The notes under the pieces: model-generated
What the model was told of the DNA's origin: nothing
Databases searched by the model: none
The model's input: only the letters and a program-made list of their open reading frames with translations
Translations under genes and position numbers: made by a program
In this document: positions 15,506-25,294 of the stretch, piece after piece
Layout: each line of letters starts with the position of its first letter
How positions within the stretch are numbered: the first letter of the stretch is position 1
Assembly (NCBI GenBank): GCA_016868315.1
Contig: VGHE01000008.1
Location: 1-64,000 of the forward strand
Origin: Betaproteobacteria bacterium
Lineage (GTDB): Bacteria; Bdellovibrionota_B; Oligoflexia; Silvanigrellales; Silvanigrellaceae
Reading direction: 5' to 3'
DNA: 64,000 nucleotides

Positions 15506-16417
15506 TCAAGCAGAAACTGCCCTACCCACTTTTGCAGAGTCACGCGCCAACGCTTCCTGTGTAGCGTTCCTGCGATACCACAGAGTAATAACCGAGCTCG
15601 TGAGCACGATAAACAAGCTGTAGAGCACTGGAATCAAGAGCACTTGCTGCTGCGTTTCGTCTTTGAAGGTGAGCGTCACAATCAACACTGCCAGTGGTCC
15701 GTTTTGAATACCGGTTTCTAAACTTATGGTGCGCGAGCGGTTATTATCCTGCTTCAGAAGTTGCGCAAGCCAATAGCCAAGCAGCATGCCGAACAATCCA
15801 AGGCCAATGGCAGCGAAGAACACAGGCCAGGGTGTGCTCAGCAGTAGCTGATAATTTCGCGGTACCCAAGATCCAATCAAGAAAAGAATTACACATACGC
15901 CCAGAAGTGAGCCAATGAGCTCAATTGTCGCTCCAATATTCGGATTGGTTTTGCGCAGAATCATGCCAATAACAGTGGGCACCAACAAAACCACAAGAAC
16001 CTGAGCCACATTCGCTGCGGGAATAGCAAACTCACCCGAAACACCTGCCGACTTGGTGTAAAATGCAATCAGCGACGGCACAGCAGCCACTGCAACAAGC
16101 GTAGAAACACTGGTCATCATGATGGAAAGTGCGAGCGCACCTTTACTGAAGTAGGTGAAGATGTTCGACGTTGTACCGCCAGGCATACAGGCAATTAAAA
16201 TAATTCCCACGGCAAGCGCAGGAGACAGGCCGAGCGAGACTGCCAACAGATAGCCCAAGAAAGGCATAATGCCGTATTGACACAAGAGGCCCACGAGCAC
16301 GCCCTTAGGTTTCTTGAATGCAATAAGAAAATCGCGGAACGTTAGGCTTGCACCCATACCGAGCATGATGACCATCATCATGATGCCCAAAAGTTTGGTT
16401 TCTGCTTCTGACAACAT
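15506..16417 (-). CDS. Bile acid:sodium symporter (BASS) family transporter
   Basis: A 303-residue inner-membrane protein with about nine or ten hydrophobic segments. The segment ACMPGGTTSNIFTYFSKG is the sodium-binding discontinuous helix of BASS transporters, and PFLGYLLAVSLGLSPALAVG precedes it. Substrates in bacteria include bile acids, pantoate and other organic anions; none can be assigned here. It lies 11 bases downstream of fadD on the same strand, an unusual pair suggesting import of an acid that is then activated to its CoA ester. Confidence 0.9.
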   Translation of the reverse strand: MLSEAETKLLGIMMMVIMLGMGASLTFRDFLIAFKKPKGVLVGLLCQYGIMPFLGYLLAVSLGLSPALAVGIILIACMPGGTTSNIFTYFSKGALALSIMMTSVSTLVAVAAVPSLIAFYTKSAGVSGEFAIPAANVAQVLVVLLVPTVIGMILRKTNPNIGATIELIGSLLGVCVILFLIGSWVPRNYQLLLSTPWPVFFAAIGLGLFGMLLGYWLAQLLKQDNNRSRTISLETGIQNGPLAVLIVTLTFKDETQQQVLLIPVLYSLFIVLTSSVITLWYRRNATQEALARDSAKVGRAVSA

Positions 16418-16428
16418 GGTTTGTTTCC

Positions 16429-18174
16429 TTATTTCTTGTTGAACTCAGCCTTAACCTCGGCCTTGAGATCTTTGCGCAGAATTTTTCCAATAGGCGACTT
16501 AGGCAGCTCATTGCGAAAGATGACAGACTTTGGAATTTTGTAATCGGTGAGCAGGCTCTTGCAGTGAGCCACCACCATATCTTTGGTGAGCTCACTTACG
16601 AATTCTGGATTTTTTACCACATAGGCACGCACAGATTCGCCGGAATTGGCATCGGGCACACCAACCACTGCTGCTTCAAGCACTGCATCCATCTTGGCCA
16701 AGGCGTCTTCAATTTCATTCGGATAGACATTGAAGCCCGACACAAGCACAAGATCCTTCTTGCGATCAACAATCTTGAAATAGCCATCCGCATCCATCAC
16801 GGCTACGTCTCCAGTGAAGAGCCAGCCGTCTTTTAAAATCGATGCCGTTTCTTCGGGACGATTCCAGTAGCCTTGCATGACCTGTGGGCCACGCACAATG
16901 AGTTCGCCTGCCTCGCCATGCGGCACAGGCACGCCGTCGTCATTCACCAAGCGCACTTCAGTACCGGGCACCGGCACACCAATGCTGTCGGTCCTCACAT
17001 CTCCAACCAAAGTGTTGAAGGTCACGACGGGTGAACATTCTGTGAGGCCAAAACCTTCGGCAATCCGCGTGCCGGTGATCTTTTGCCAGCGTTCAGCTAC
17101 GGCATGATGCAGCGCTGTACCGCCCGCAATGGCGGCCTTCAGGTGTTTAGGTGGAAAGGCAGTGAACCATTCTTCATTCATGAGACCATTGAACAAGGTG
17201 TTCACGCCAGTAATCCAGGTGATGGGATAGTTCTCAATGGCGCGTTGTAAGTTTTGAACAGGACGCGGGCTCGGGATTAGAATATTGTGCCCGCCCAGTT
17301 CGAGGAAAGTGAGCAAATTCGCCGTAAATGCGAAGATATGGTACAGTGGCAATGCCGTGAGCACGCATTCATCGGAACCATGATGCGACTTACCCATCGC
17401 CAATACCATGTCCACATTTGACATCAAATTAGCGTGTGTGAGCATCGCTCCTTTGCTCACGCCCGTGGTGCCACCAGTGTACTGAAGCGCTGCAACAGCA
17501 CTGGAAGGTAAATCTGTCCAATAACCAGCTGCCTTGCTTTGGTGCGCCTTTCCAGATGCCAGGGCAGCTTTGATGCGCTCGACAGGAATGGAAAGTTGAG
17601 GAATAGGCGGCAACACCTTGCTCCAAACTTTTTGAACACCACGTACGATGGCATTCGGGATAGCGGGAAACATCTCTGACACACCACTCAGCACTACACG
17701 CTGAATACCCGTTTTCGGGATCACTTCTGCGAGTTTGTCGGCAAACATATCCACGATCACCAAAACCTTTGCGCCCGAATCATTGAATTGATGCACCATT
17801 TCGCTGGCTGTATAGAGTGGATTGGTGTTGACCAGAACGCAGCCTGCTTTGAAAACACCGAGTGCAACGACCGGGTAGGTCAAACTGTTAGGCAACTGAA
17901 CCGCAACGCGATCTCCGGCCTGGAGCTTGCAGACCTCTCGCAAATAGCCTGCGAAGGCATCGGAGAGTTCGCCCACTTGGCGATAGGTCAGAGTGCCATT
18001 CATGCCATTGGGAACAACGGCAGTAAACGCTTTCTTGTTGGCGAAGCGCTCGCACGCGCGTGCAGCGAGCTCCGCAAGGTTGCGATACCGTGGCGGAGGC
18101 AATTCGCGAGCAATGGCATTGCCGTATGCAGGCAGCCAGGGCCGAGTGTCGTAGATAGGCATGTCAGCCGTCAT
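16429..18174 (-). CDS. fadD: Long-chain fatty-acid--CoA ligase
   Basis: A 581-residue AMP-forming acyl-CoA synthetase. The ATP-binding motif is YTGGTTGVSKGAMLTHANL (around residue 210). The later motifs are GFGLTECSPV, DGWLFTGDVAVMDADGYFKI and the C-terminal hinge DRKKDLVLVSGFNVYPNEIE, ending with catalytic Lys in SPIGKILRKDL. It converts long-chain fatty acids to acyl-CoA with ATP in the cytoplasm. ATG at 18174 is chosen because GGAGA lies eight bases upstream and relatives begin near MTADMPIYDTRPWL. It forms an apparent operon with the BASS transporter. Confidence 0.93.
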   Translation of the reverse strand: MTADMPIYDTRPWLPAYGNAIARELPPPRYRNLAELAARACERFANKKAFTAVVPNGMNGTLTYRQVGELSDAFAGYLREVCKLQAGDRVAVQLPNSLTYPVVALGVFKAGCVLVNTNPLYTASEMVHQFNDSGAKVLVIVDMFADKLAEVIPKTGIQRVVLSGVSEMFPAIPNAIVRGVQKVWSKVLPPIPQLSIPVERIKAALASGKAHQSKAAGYWTDLPSSAVAALQYTGGTTGVSKGAMLTHANLMSNVDMVLAMGKSHHGSDECVLTALPLYHIFAFTANLLTFLELGGHNILIPSPRPVQNLQRAIENYPITWITGVNTLFNGLMNEEWFTAFPPKHLKAAIAGGTALHHAVAERWQKITGTRIAEGFGLTECSPVVTFNTLVGDVRTDSIGVPVPGTEVRLVNDDGVPVPHGEAGELIVRGPQVMQGYWNRPEETASILKDGWLFTGDVAVMDADGYFKIVDRKKDLVLVSGFNVYPNEIEDALAKMDAVLEAAVVGVPDANSGESVRAYVVKNPEFVSELTKDMVVAHCKSLLTDYKIPKSVIFRNELPKSPIGKILRKDLKAEVKAEFNKK

Positions 18175-18395
18175 TCTTTGTCTCCGATGCAACAAAAAAA
18201 AGGAAATTTTCAAACACTGCGTCTTTTAAACTCTATCATTCTACGATTGATGTCTTGAAGCAGCAATGAGCCTCGTGGTCGAACGGCTGACGCTTTTGAA
18301 TGCATCGGCTTTTGAAGTTTAAGGAGCAAACTTCTCGAAAATCTGAGGTTGAGCCCCTCGCGTCGAGCGCTCCCGATTTTTCCTCCTGACATGTA

Positions 18396-18424
18396 AAAAG
18401 AGAGAGGAAAATCGAACCTCTCTC
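18396..18424 (-). terminator. Terminator downstream of the matrixin-like gene
   Basis: On the minus strand GAGAGAGG pairs with CCTCTCTC across a nine-base loop (arms at 18417-18424 and 18400-18407), followed by TTTTT. It lies about 30 bases past the stop of the gene at 18454. Confidence 0.8.
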
Positions 18425-18453
18425 CCGTTTATCATTTCACGACTTCTCTCTGA

Positions 18454-19005
18454 TCACTTTCTTTTACCGTCACCCTTGTTTTTATCATCAATCTTAGCAT
18501 CGGGCTTACGATTGCTGTTGCCTGTGTTCTTGCCTTTTTCACCACTCTCACTCTTATTCTTCACTTCTGATCGTTTTCCTGCGGCAGCCCGCTCATCTCC
18601 CCCAACTTTTCTTTTGGGCGGACTCAAAGCGACGCCGGGCTTCGGAGTTGCGGGGGGAGTACCACTGCGCTTGGCAATCTCAGAGGCATAGAGCTTTCTT
18701 AGGCCTTCAACATCCTTCGCACTGAGCGCAGTTGGATGCGCCTGCTCGTGCAATGCTCCCACGGCATGACCAATCTCATGAAGAAGAACGTGCATTCCAT
18801 ACTTTTTGAAGCCGGGCTTATTATATTTGTGGTTCCCTCGAAGAGTAGGCCAGTCAGGTTCATCGATAATCCAGTTCACTCCACCAATGTGCTTGAAAGA
18901 GGGGCGCAAATCAGCGCCTTCAGTCCGAAAACCAACGAAGCTCAATCTTTTCATTGCTAGCTGTGCTGCAACAATAAATTTTCCTTCACACAGATTCACT
19001 CTCAC
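18454..19005 (-). CDS. Matrixin-like zinc metalloprotease, N-terminally truncated
   Basis: A 183-residue protein with a full metzincin zinc site, HEIGHAVGALHE (HExxHxxGxxH). The expected Met-turn downstream is not clear; LRKLYASEIA stands where it should be. The C-terminal 70 residues are low complexity, rich in Lys, Gly, Ser and Pro. No signal peptide is present. The frame opens with GTG just after an in-frame stop and enters the catalytic domain within 20 residues, so the secretion signal and first strands look lost. It may be a degenerate copy of the secreted protease type seen at 48595-49194. Upstream sequence gives no hydrophobic signal in any frame. Confidence 0.6.
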   Translation of the reverse strand: MRVNLCEGKFIVAAQLAMKRLSFVGFRTEGADLRPSFKHIGGVNWIIDEPDWPTLRGNHKYNKPGFKKYGMHVLLHEIGHAVGALHEQAHPTALSAKDVEGLRKLYASEIAKRSGTPPATPKPGVALSPPKRKVGGDERAAAGKRSEVKNKSESGEKGKNTGNSNRKPDAKIDDKNKGDGKRK

Positions 19006-19217
19006 AACTCAAGACCATCACAGTTTTGGCTGTCAATTCAAGAAAAGTTTTTGGTTTTGAAAATTTTTAATGGTCACGGATACAACCACATTCCGCCGTC
19101 GCTGTACATGCACCAATCCTTGTGCATAAGAGAGCTCCAGAACATCAGCACACAACGCCAATCATGCACTTTGAATATTGCTCCTCTATGTGAATCTCTT
19201 TGTGGATAAGGTGCACC

Positions 19218-22200
19218 ATGGGCGAAACGACCTTTAATGCCTCTCTTCTCGATGACCCGCGCCAAACTCAACGGGATGCCTGCGGTGTTGGATTTGTGGC
19301 TCATCTCAAAGGTCGGCGATCTCATAAAATTGTCAGTGATGGACTTCAGATCCTGCAGCGGATGGATCATCGCGGGGGACGCTCGGCGGATCCTCTTCAA
19401 AGCGACGGCGCCGGAATGCTTTTGCAGATCCCGCATTTCATTTTTGTCGACGCTGCAGCGCAAAGAGGACTCCACTTACCTCCACCAGGACACTATGCGG
19501 TTGGAATGTTGTTCCTTCCTTCTCAAGCCAATGAAGGAGAATATTGGGCAGACCGAATTTCTGCAGACGCACAACTTTGCGGACTCGATCTTCTCTTTTT
19601 GCGCAACGTTCCGGTAAATAAAAGCGTTCTCGGAATTCAAGCGGCTGAGAGTTGTCCTGACATCGTGCAAGCTGTCTTTTCGAACATTTCAGAAAAACTC
19701 TCAGAATTTTCGTTTGAGTGGAAAAACTTCCTGTTACGCAAAAGACTCGAGCATTCGGCACGCGAGCGCTATGGTCACAAGCAACTCAAATTTTACGTCG
19801 CAAGCCTGTCGAACGAGAACATCTGTTACAAGGCATTGGCCACTTCAGATAGATTGGGAGCATTTTATCCTGACCTCTTGAATCCCATTTGCGATTCGGC
19901 CTTCGCTCTGGTTCATCTGCGCTTTAGCACAAACACTCATCCCGCATGGCCTTTGGCACAACCCTTCCGCATGATTTGCCACAATGGTGAAATCAACACC
20001 CTGCGCGGCAATATCAACGCCATGCATGCCCGCTCGCAGCTGATATCTTGGCCTTCTTCGAATCAAGATCCCAACATTCTCCTGCCCATTTGCACTCCAG
20101 GACTCAGCGACTCGGCGATGCTCGACAACACCATAGAATTCCTTGTGCGAAGCGGACGCTCGCTGCCGCAGGCGTTAACAATGGTCATTCCTGAGCCATG
20201 GGAGAAAAACTCTACCCTGCCCGCTGCACTCTGCCACTACTACGAATATCAATCGTGCCTGATGGAGCCCTGGGACGGACCAGCCTTTGTTGGGTTTGCA
20301 CAAGGAAATTATGTCGGCGCAATCCTCGACAGAAATGGTCTGCGGCCTGGGCGCTACAGTGTCACGCGAGATGATGTGGTGGTGATGGCCTCCGAGGCTG
20401 GAGTGTTGGACATTCCGCCCGCTGAGATCTCAAGTCAAGGCCGACTCTCGCCAGGGAAATTGTTCCTTTTGGATCTTGCTGAAGGCCGAATTGTTCCCGA
20501 CGCCGAAATCAAACAGCGGCTTGCTGGCCACAGGCCTTATGGACAATGGCTGAACGAAAACCGAAAAAAATTTGCAGACCTGATTTCAAAAAATCATCAA
20601 AATCATCCTCATCATCTGGGCGCCTCGGTTCTGGATACTTCTGCAGACACGCGTCAACTGCTCGCCTTTGGCTACACCCAAGAGGATCTTCAAAAGATTC
20701 TTGCACCCATGGCCAATTCTGGAAAAGAGCCTGAGGGCTCAATGGGCAACGACACGCCGCTGGCCGTGCTCTCCATGAAACGCCCGCTTCTTTATAATTA
20801 CTTCCGACAGCTCTTTGCGCAGGTCACCAATCCTCCCATCGATGCGATACGCGAGGAGTTGGTCACATCTCTGACAACTTACCTCGGCGGCGAGCGCAAT
20901 CTGCTGCAGGAAACACCTGAGCACTGCAAGGTCATTGCATTGCCGCGTCCTCTTCTCCTGACTTCCGAACTCAATGCCATTGAGCAGCATGCGGGTGCAG
21001 AATTCCGCATCACACGCATCAGCTTTACTTTTAAAAGGAATCATTTTTTTCTTGCTGATGCGCTGGAATCCCTCGCACAGCAAGCGAGTCGCGCGGTTGC
21101 CTTGGGGGCTCGCATTGTAGTGCTCTCAGATCGTGGTATCGATGAATCACACATTGCACTACCGGCTCTGCTCGCTGTTGCCTCTGTTCATCATGCTCTG
21201 ATACGCAGCGGACAACGTAAGCAAACAAGCTTGATTGTAGAAAGTGGCGAGCCTCGAGAGGTTCATCATTTCGCAACTCTGTTGGGATATGGTGCCGATG
21301 CCATCCACCCTCAATTGGCTCTTGACGCAGCGGCATCTGGCACTGCGCTCAATGGATTCTTTCAAACGATATCACCCGAGCAACGACAGCAGAATTTCAT
21401 TAAGGCAGGCTGTGAAGGCCTGCTCAAGATCATGTCCAAAATGGGAATTTCTACTCTCCACTCCTATCGGGGAGCGCAGATTTTTGAATCACTGGGTCTC
21501 AGCCAACAGATCATTGACCAGCACTTCACTTGGACGCCAAATCAAATTTCTGGGCTCACACTCCACGACATTGAAAGAGAACTCTTGGAGCGGCACACCT
21601 TTGCCTATAGCAAAAGTCTTGATCCGAAGACCATGTACCTGCCCAAAAGTGGTGTTTATCAATGGCAACGGCAAGGGGAAACCCATCTTCACTCCCCGGA
21701 GATGATAGCCCAACTTCAGAATTCAACCCGCATCAATAGCCGTGAGGATTTCAAGAAATTTTGCTCTGAAATCGACGAGCGCACTGATGCTCCTTTGAAT
21801 CTGCGTGCACTGCTCAAGTTCAAAAAAGTGCAGGCATCAATTCCTGTGTCTGAAGTCGAACCTGCGAGCGCAATCGTACGTAGATTTGCCACTGGAGCAA
21901 TGAGTTTTGGTTCTATTAGCCAAGAGGCTCATGAAGCCATTGCGATCGCCATGAACACCATGGGTGCGCGTAGTAACTCTGGTGAGGGTGGTGAAGATCC
22001 TGAACGCCACAGAATACAAAAAGATGGTCTAAACCGCAGTAGCAATATCAAGCAAGTAGCAAGCGCGCGCTTTGGCGTAACAAGCAGTTATCTTGTTCAT
22101 GCGCAGGAGCTGCAAATCAAAATAGCGCAGGGAGCCAAACCCGGAGAGGGTGGGCAACTTCCCGCAGGCAAAGTGAACGAGAGAATTGCACGTGTTCGCC

Positions 22201-23912
22201 ACAGCGTACCGGGTATCACACTCATTTCCCCCCCGCCGCATCATGACATTTACTCGATTGAAGACCTCGCGCAGCTTATCTTCGATTTGAAAAATGCAAA
22301 CCACAAGGCACGTGTGAGCGTGAAACTTGTGTCTGAATCGGGCGTCGGAACAGTTGCTGCAGGTGTGGCCAAAGCTAAGGCGGATGTAATTCTTATTAGC
22401 GGACACGAGGGCGGAACAGGATCTAGTCCACTCTCCTCTATCGCGCATGCCGGACTCCCCTGGGAGCTCGGACTCGCAGAAGCGCAGCGCACTCTGGTTC
22501 AGAATAGTTTGCGAGCTCGAGTTGTACTGCAGGTCGATGGTCAGCTTCGTACCCCGCGCGATCTGGCCGTTGCAACGCTTCTGGGTGCAGAAGAATGGGG
22601 ACTTGCCACAGGCGCACTCATAGTTCTTGGCTGTGTCATGATGCGCAAGTGCCATCTCAATACCTGCCCTGTGGGTATTGCAACTCACGACCCCGAACTC
22701 CGCGCCAAGTTCGCTGGACAGCCTGAGCACCTCATCAATTATGTTTTCTTGTTGGCAGAAGGGTTGCGGGAGATCATGGCAGATCTTGGTTTCCGAACTG
22801 TAGGCGAAATGGTCGGTCGCTCCGAGTGTCTCGAGAAGACCGACCACTTGCTCGCGCCACGCCATGAGGACATCTCGCTCTCGGCAATTCTGGAACATAT
22901 TTCTCGACCCGAAGGTGTCTCTCTCCACTGCACCGAAAGCCAGCATCACGAAATTGAGAAAACTCTTGATTTTAGTGAAATTCTTCCAGCAATCGCTGAA
23001 CATGATTTGTCTAAAGAACCTATCACCTTGGAATTTCCCATCAGCAACCTGAACCGCAGCGTGGGAACTCTTGTGAGCAGCGAAATCACAAAAAATCTCT
23101 TCCCTACAGAGCTTCCCGGCGACTCGTTGAACCTGAAATTGAATGGTTCCGCGGGACAAAGCTTCATGGCATTTGCGGTGAAAGGTGTCAGTGCCACTCT
23201 CACCGGAGAGGCCAATGATTATCTCGGCAAGGGGCTCTCTGGCGGAAAGATTGTGGTTGTGCCGCCCAAAGACCTCCGCGTCTTGCAGGAAGAAAGTGTC
23301 ATCTGTGGCAACACCGCACTCTATGGAGCCACTTCGGGCGAGGCCTATCTCCGCGGCAGTGCCGGTGAGCGCTTTGCTGTGCGCAACAGCGGCGCTCATG
23401 CCGTAGTTGAGGGTCTCGGCGATCACGGGTGCGAATACATGACGGGTGGCAGTGTTGTGGTCTTGGGACAGATTGGAAGAAACTTTGCCGCAGGCATGAG
23501 TGGCGGTATCGCTTATCTTTACGACCCACACCAAACTGCACGCGGCAGTATCAATATGCAGCTGGTTGAGGTTGAGAGTCTTCAACTTGAAGAGGACTTC
23601 AGAGACCTGCGCGAGCGTTTACAGAGGCATCTCGACTTAACCAAAAGCCCGCTTGCAGAGCACATCCTTCATCATTGGGAGGAGCAGATCCACAATTTCC
23701 TCGTTGTTGTTCCTGCGGGATACCGTCCGCATCTAGATATCATTCGAACGCAACAACGAATTCACAAAATCGTTTTGCGACCATTGAATAATTTATCCTC
23801 TGTTGCAGCAAAACAAGGAGAAAACCATGGGCGAGACCCGAGGGTTTATGGAGAGTCCGCGTGTCACACCCCAGCCAGAGCCAGTGCACAGCCGCAAGCA
23901 ACACTTTCGTGA
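19218..23912 (+). CDS. gltB: Glutamate synthase, large subunit
   Basis: A 1564-residue ferredoxin- or NADPH-type GOGAT alpha subunit that transfers glutamine amide nitrogen to 2-oxoglutarate. The N-terminal glutaminase domain needs Cys22 (RDACGVGF) as nucleophile after removal of a 21-residue propeptide. The FMN and synthase domain contains the 3Fe-4S cysteines C1139, C1145 and C1150 (CVMMRKCHLNTCP). A GXGXG beta-helix domain closes the protein (GGSVVVLGQIGRNFAAGMSGG). ATG at 19218 has AAGGTG upstream. The 3' end overlaps gltD by 86 bases, adding an unusual basic tail rich in Ala, Gln and His. Confidence 0.96.
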   Translation: MGETTFNASLLDDPRQTQRDACGVGFVAHLKGRRSHKIVSDGLQILQRMDHRGGRSADPLQSDGAGMLLQIPHFIFVDAAAQRGLHLPPPGHYAVGMLFLPSQANEGEYWADRISADAQLCGLDLLFLRNVPVNKSVLGIQAAESCPDIVQAVFSNISEKLSEFSFEWKNFLLRKRLEHSARERYGHKQLKFYVASLSNENICYKALATSDRLGAFYPDLLNPICDSAFALVHLRFSTNTHPAWPLAQPFRMICHNGEINTLRGNINAMHARSQLISWPSSNQDPNILLPICTPGLSDSAMLDNTIEFLVRSGRSLPQALTMVIPEPWEKNSTLPAALCHYYEYQSCLMEPWDGPAFVGFAQGNYVGAILDRNGLRPGRYSVTRDDVVVMASEAGVLDIPPAEISSQGRLSPGKLFLLDLAEGRIVPDAEIKQRLAGHRPYGQWLNENRKKFADLISKNHQNHPHHLGASVLDTSADTRQLLAFGYTQEDLQKILAPMANSGKEPEGSMGNDTPLAVLSMKRPLLYNYFRQLFAQVTNPPIDAIREELVTSLTTYLGGERNLLQETPEHCKVIALPRPLLLTSELNAIEQHAGAEFRITRISFTFKRNHFFLADALESLAQQASRAVALGARIVVLSDRGIDESHIALPALLAVASVHHALIRSGQRKQTSLIVESGEPREVHHFATLLGYGADAIHPQLALDAAASGTALNGFFQTISPEQRQQNFIKAGCEGLLKIMSKMGISTLHSYRGAQIFESLGLSQQIIDQHFTWTPNQISGLTLHDIERELLERHTFAYSKSLDPKTMYLPKSGVYQWQRQGETHLHSPEMIAQLQNSTRINSREDFKKFCSEIDERTDAPLNLRALLKFKKVQASIPVSEVEPASAIVRRFATGAMSFGSISQEAHEAIAIAMNTMGARSNSGEGGEDPERHRIQKDGLNRSSNIKQVASARFGVTSSYLVHAQELQIKIAQGAKPGEGGQLPAGKVNERIARVRHSVPGITLISPPPHHDIYSIEDLAQLIFDLKNANHKARVSVKLVSESGVGTVAAGVAKAKADVILISGHEGGTGSSPLSSIAHAGLPWELGLAEAQRTLVQNSLRARVVLQVDGQLRTPRDLAVATLLGAEEWGLATGALIVLGCVMMRKCHLNTCPVGIATHDPELRAKFAGQPEHLINYVFLLAEGLREIMADLGFRTVGEMVGRSECLEKTDHLLAPRHEDISLSAILEHISRPEGVSLHCTESQHHEIEKTLDFSEILPAIAEHDLSKEPITLEFPISNLNRSVGTLVSSEITKNLFPTELPGDSLNLKLNGSAGQSFMAFAVKGVSATLTGEANDYLGKGLSGGKIVVVPPKDLRVLQEESVICGNTALYGATSGEAYLRGSAGERFAVRNSGAHAVVEGLGDHGCEYMTGGSVVVLGQIGRNFAAGMSGGIAYLYDPHQTARGSINMQLVEVESLQLEEDFRDLRERLQRHLDLTKSPLAEHILHHWEEQIHNFLVVVPAGYRPHLDIIRTQQRIHKIVLRPLNNLSSVAAKQGENHGRDPRVYGESACHTPARASAQPQATLS

Positions 23913-25281
23913 GTTCGTAACATCACTCGAGCCGGCAGAACTCCGCAGGCAAGGTTCCCGCTGCATGGATTGTGGCGTTCCGTTTTGCCACAATGGCTGT
24001 CCGCTCGGAAATCAAATTCCAGAGTGGAATGATCTCACCAGCCGCGGCGAATATGAAGCTGCGCTGCGCTCCCTGCTCTCAACCAACAACTTCCCAGAAT
24101 TCACGGGGCGCATTTGCCCGGCTCCCTGTGAAAGCTCATGTGTTCTTGGAATCAACCGCGAACCTGTCGCCATTGAATCGATAGAGATGTCGCTCGCTGA
24201 CATGGGATTTACCAATGGGTGGATTAAACCCGAACCACCCACCCGCAAAACCGGCAAAAAGATTGCCGTGGTTGGAAGCGGTCCTGCAGGCCTTGCTGCG
24301 GCGCAGCAACTCAATCGCATGGGGCATGAAGTCACAGTTTTTGAAAAGAACAGCCGCCCTGGCGGACTCCTCATGTATGGCATTCCCGACTTCAAACTTG
24401 AAAAAGAAAAGGTGATGAGGCGGGTGCAACTTCTCGAGGCGGAAGGTGTCATCTTCAAGTGCGGTGTGGCAATTGGCATAGACATTGAGCTTGAGGAACT
24501 TCAAAACCGCTATTGTGCAGTGCTTCTTGCGTGTGGAGCCGGACAGGCTCGTGAAATCGATGTGCCTGGTCGGAGCAGCCATGGAATTTGGCTCGCTGAA
24601 GATTATTTGAGTCAATCGACACGGCGCGTTTTGGGCGAGCCCATTGCAGGCGAAATGCCGCTCCATGCTGAGGGCAAAGATGTGATTGTGATTGGTGGTG
24701 GAGATACGGGCTCGGATTGCATTGGCACAGCCAACCGACAGGGTGCAAAAAGCATTACTCAATTTGAAATTACCGCAGAGCCTCCTCGGCTGCCCAAGCA
24801 TCCAAAGCAAAGCGAACGCATGCCCGATGCTCCATGGCCGCGTTGGCCACGGATGCTGCGCACAACTTCTTCGCACGAGGAGGGATGCCAGCGTGAATGG
24901 TCTCTGCAGACCGTGCGGTTCGAGAATGATAGCGCAGGGCATGTGCAGGCACTGGTGACACGTGAAATACGGTGGGAACGTGAACCATCAGGAAACATGC
25001 TTTCGGTAGAACGCGAGAACTCGGAAAAACGCTGGCCCTGCCAGATGGTGCTGATTGCCATTGGTTACACTGGCCCAAAATTTGAGGGCAGGCTTGCTGA
25101 AGCTGGAATTGAATTGAATGCGCGCGGATGTGTTGCAACAGGTGAGCATAATTTCCAGACCAATATCCCTGGAATTTTCTCAGCAGGAGACATGCGCCGG
25201 GGGCAATCCTTAGTTGTGTGGGCTATTGCTGAGGGGCGCAAGGTGGCCGAGGCCATCAACATCTATCTCAACAAAAACTGA
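23827..25281 (+). CDS. gltD: Glutamate synthase, small subunit
   Basis: A 484-residue NADPH-dependent beta subunit that feeds electrons to GltB. The N-terminal 4Fe-4S cysteines are in CMDCGVPFCHNGCPLG and CPAPCESSC. An FAD Rossmann motif is VVGSGPAGLAAAQQLNRMGH and an NADPH Rossmann motif is VIGGGDTGSDCIGTANRQG. The C-terminal FAD contact is FSAGDMRRGQSLVVWAI. ATG at 23827 has AAGGAG six bases upstream, inside the gltB coding region. Overlap implies translational coupling for a 1:1 complex. The gene is full length. Confidence 0.96.
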   Translation: MGETRGFMESPRVTPQPEPVHSRKQHFREFVTSLEPAELRRQGSRCMDCGVPFCHNGCPLGNQIPEWNDLTSRGEYEAALRSLLSTNNFPEFTGRICPAPCESSCVLGINREPVAIESIEMSLADMGFTNGWIKPEPPTRKTGKKIAVVGSGPAGLAAAQQLNRMGHEVTVFEKNSRPGGLLMYGIPDFKLEKEKVMRRVQLLEAEGVIFKCGVAIGIDIELEELQNRYCAVLLACGAGQAREIDVPGRSSHGIWLAEDYLSQSTRRVLGEPIAGEMPLHAEGKDVIVIGGGDTGSDCIGTANRQGAKSITQFEITAEPPRLPKHPKQSERMPDAPWPRWPRMLRTTSSHEEGCQREWSLQTVRFENDSAGHVQALVTREIRWEREPSGNMLSVERENSEKRWPCQMVLIAIGYTGPKFEGRLAEAGIELNARGCVATGEHNFQTNIPGIFSAGDMRRGQSLVVWAIAEGRKVAEAINIYLNKN

Positions 25282-25294
25282 AATCCAGGATTGC

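Noticed and set aside
22029-23585. A 518-codon open frame antisense to gltB
   Set aside because: It is entirely inside the well-supported gltB coding sequence, has no ribosome-binding site or recognisable domain, and reads like a codon-bias shadow.
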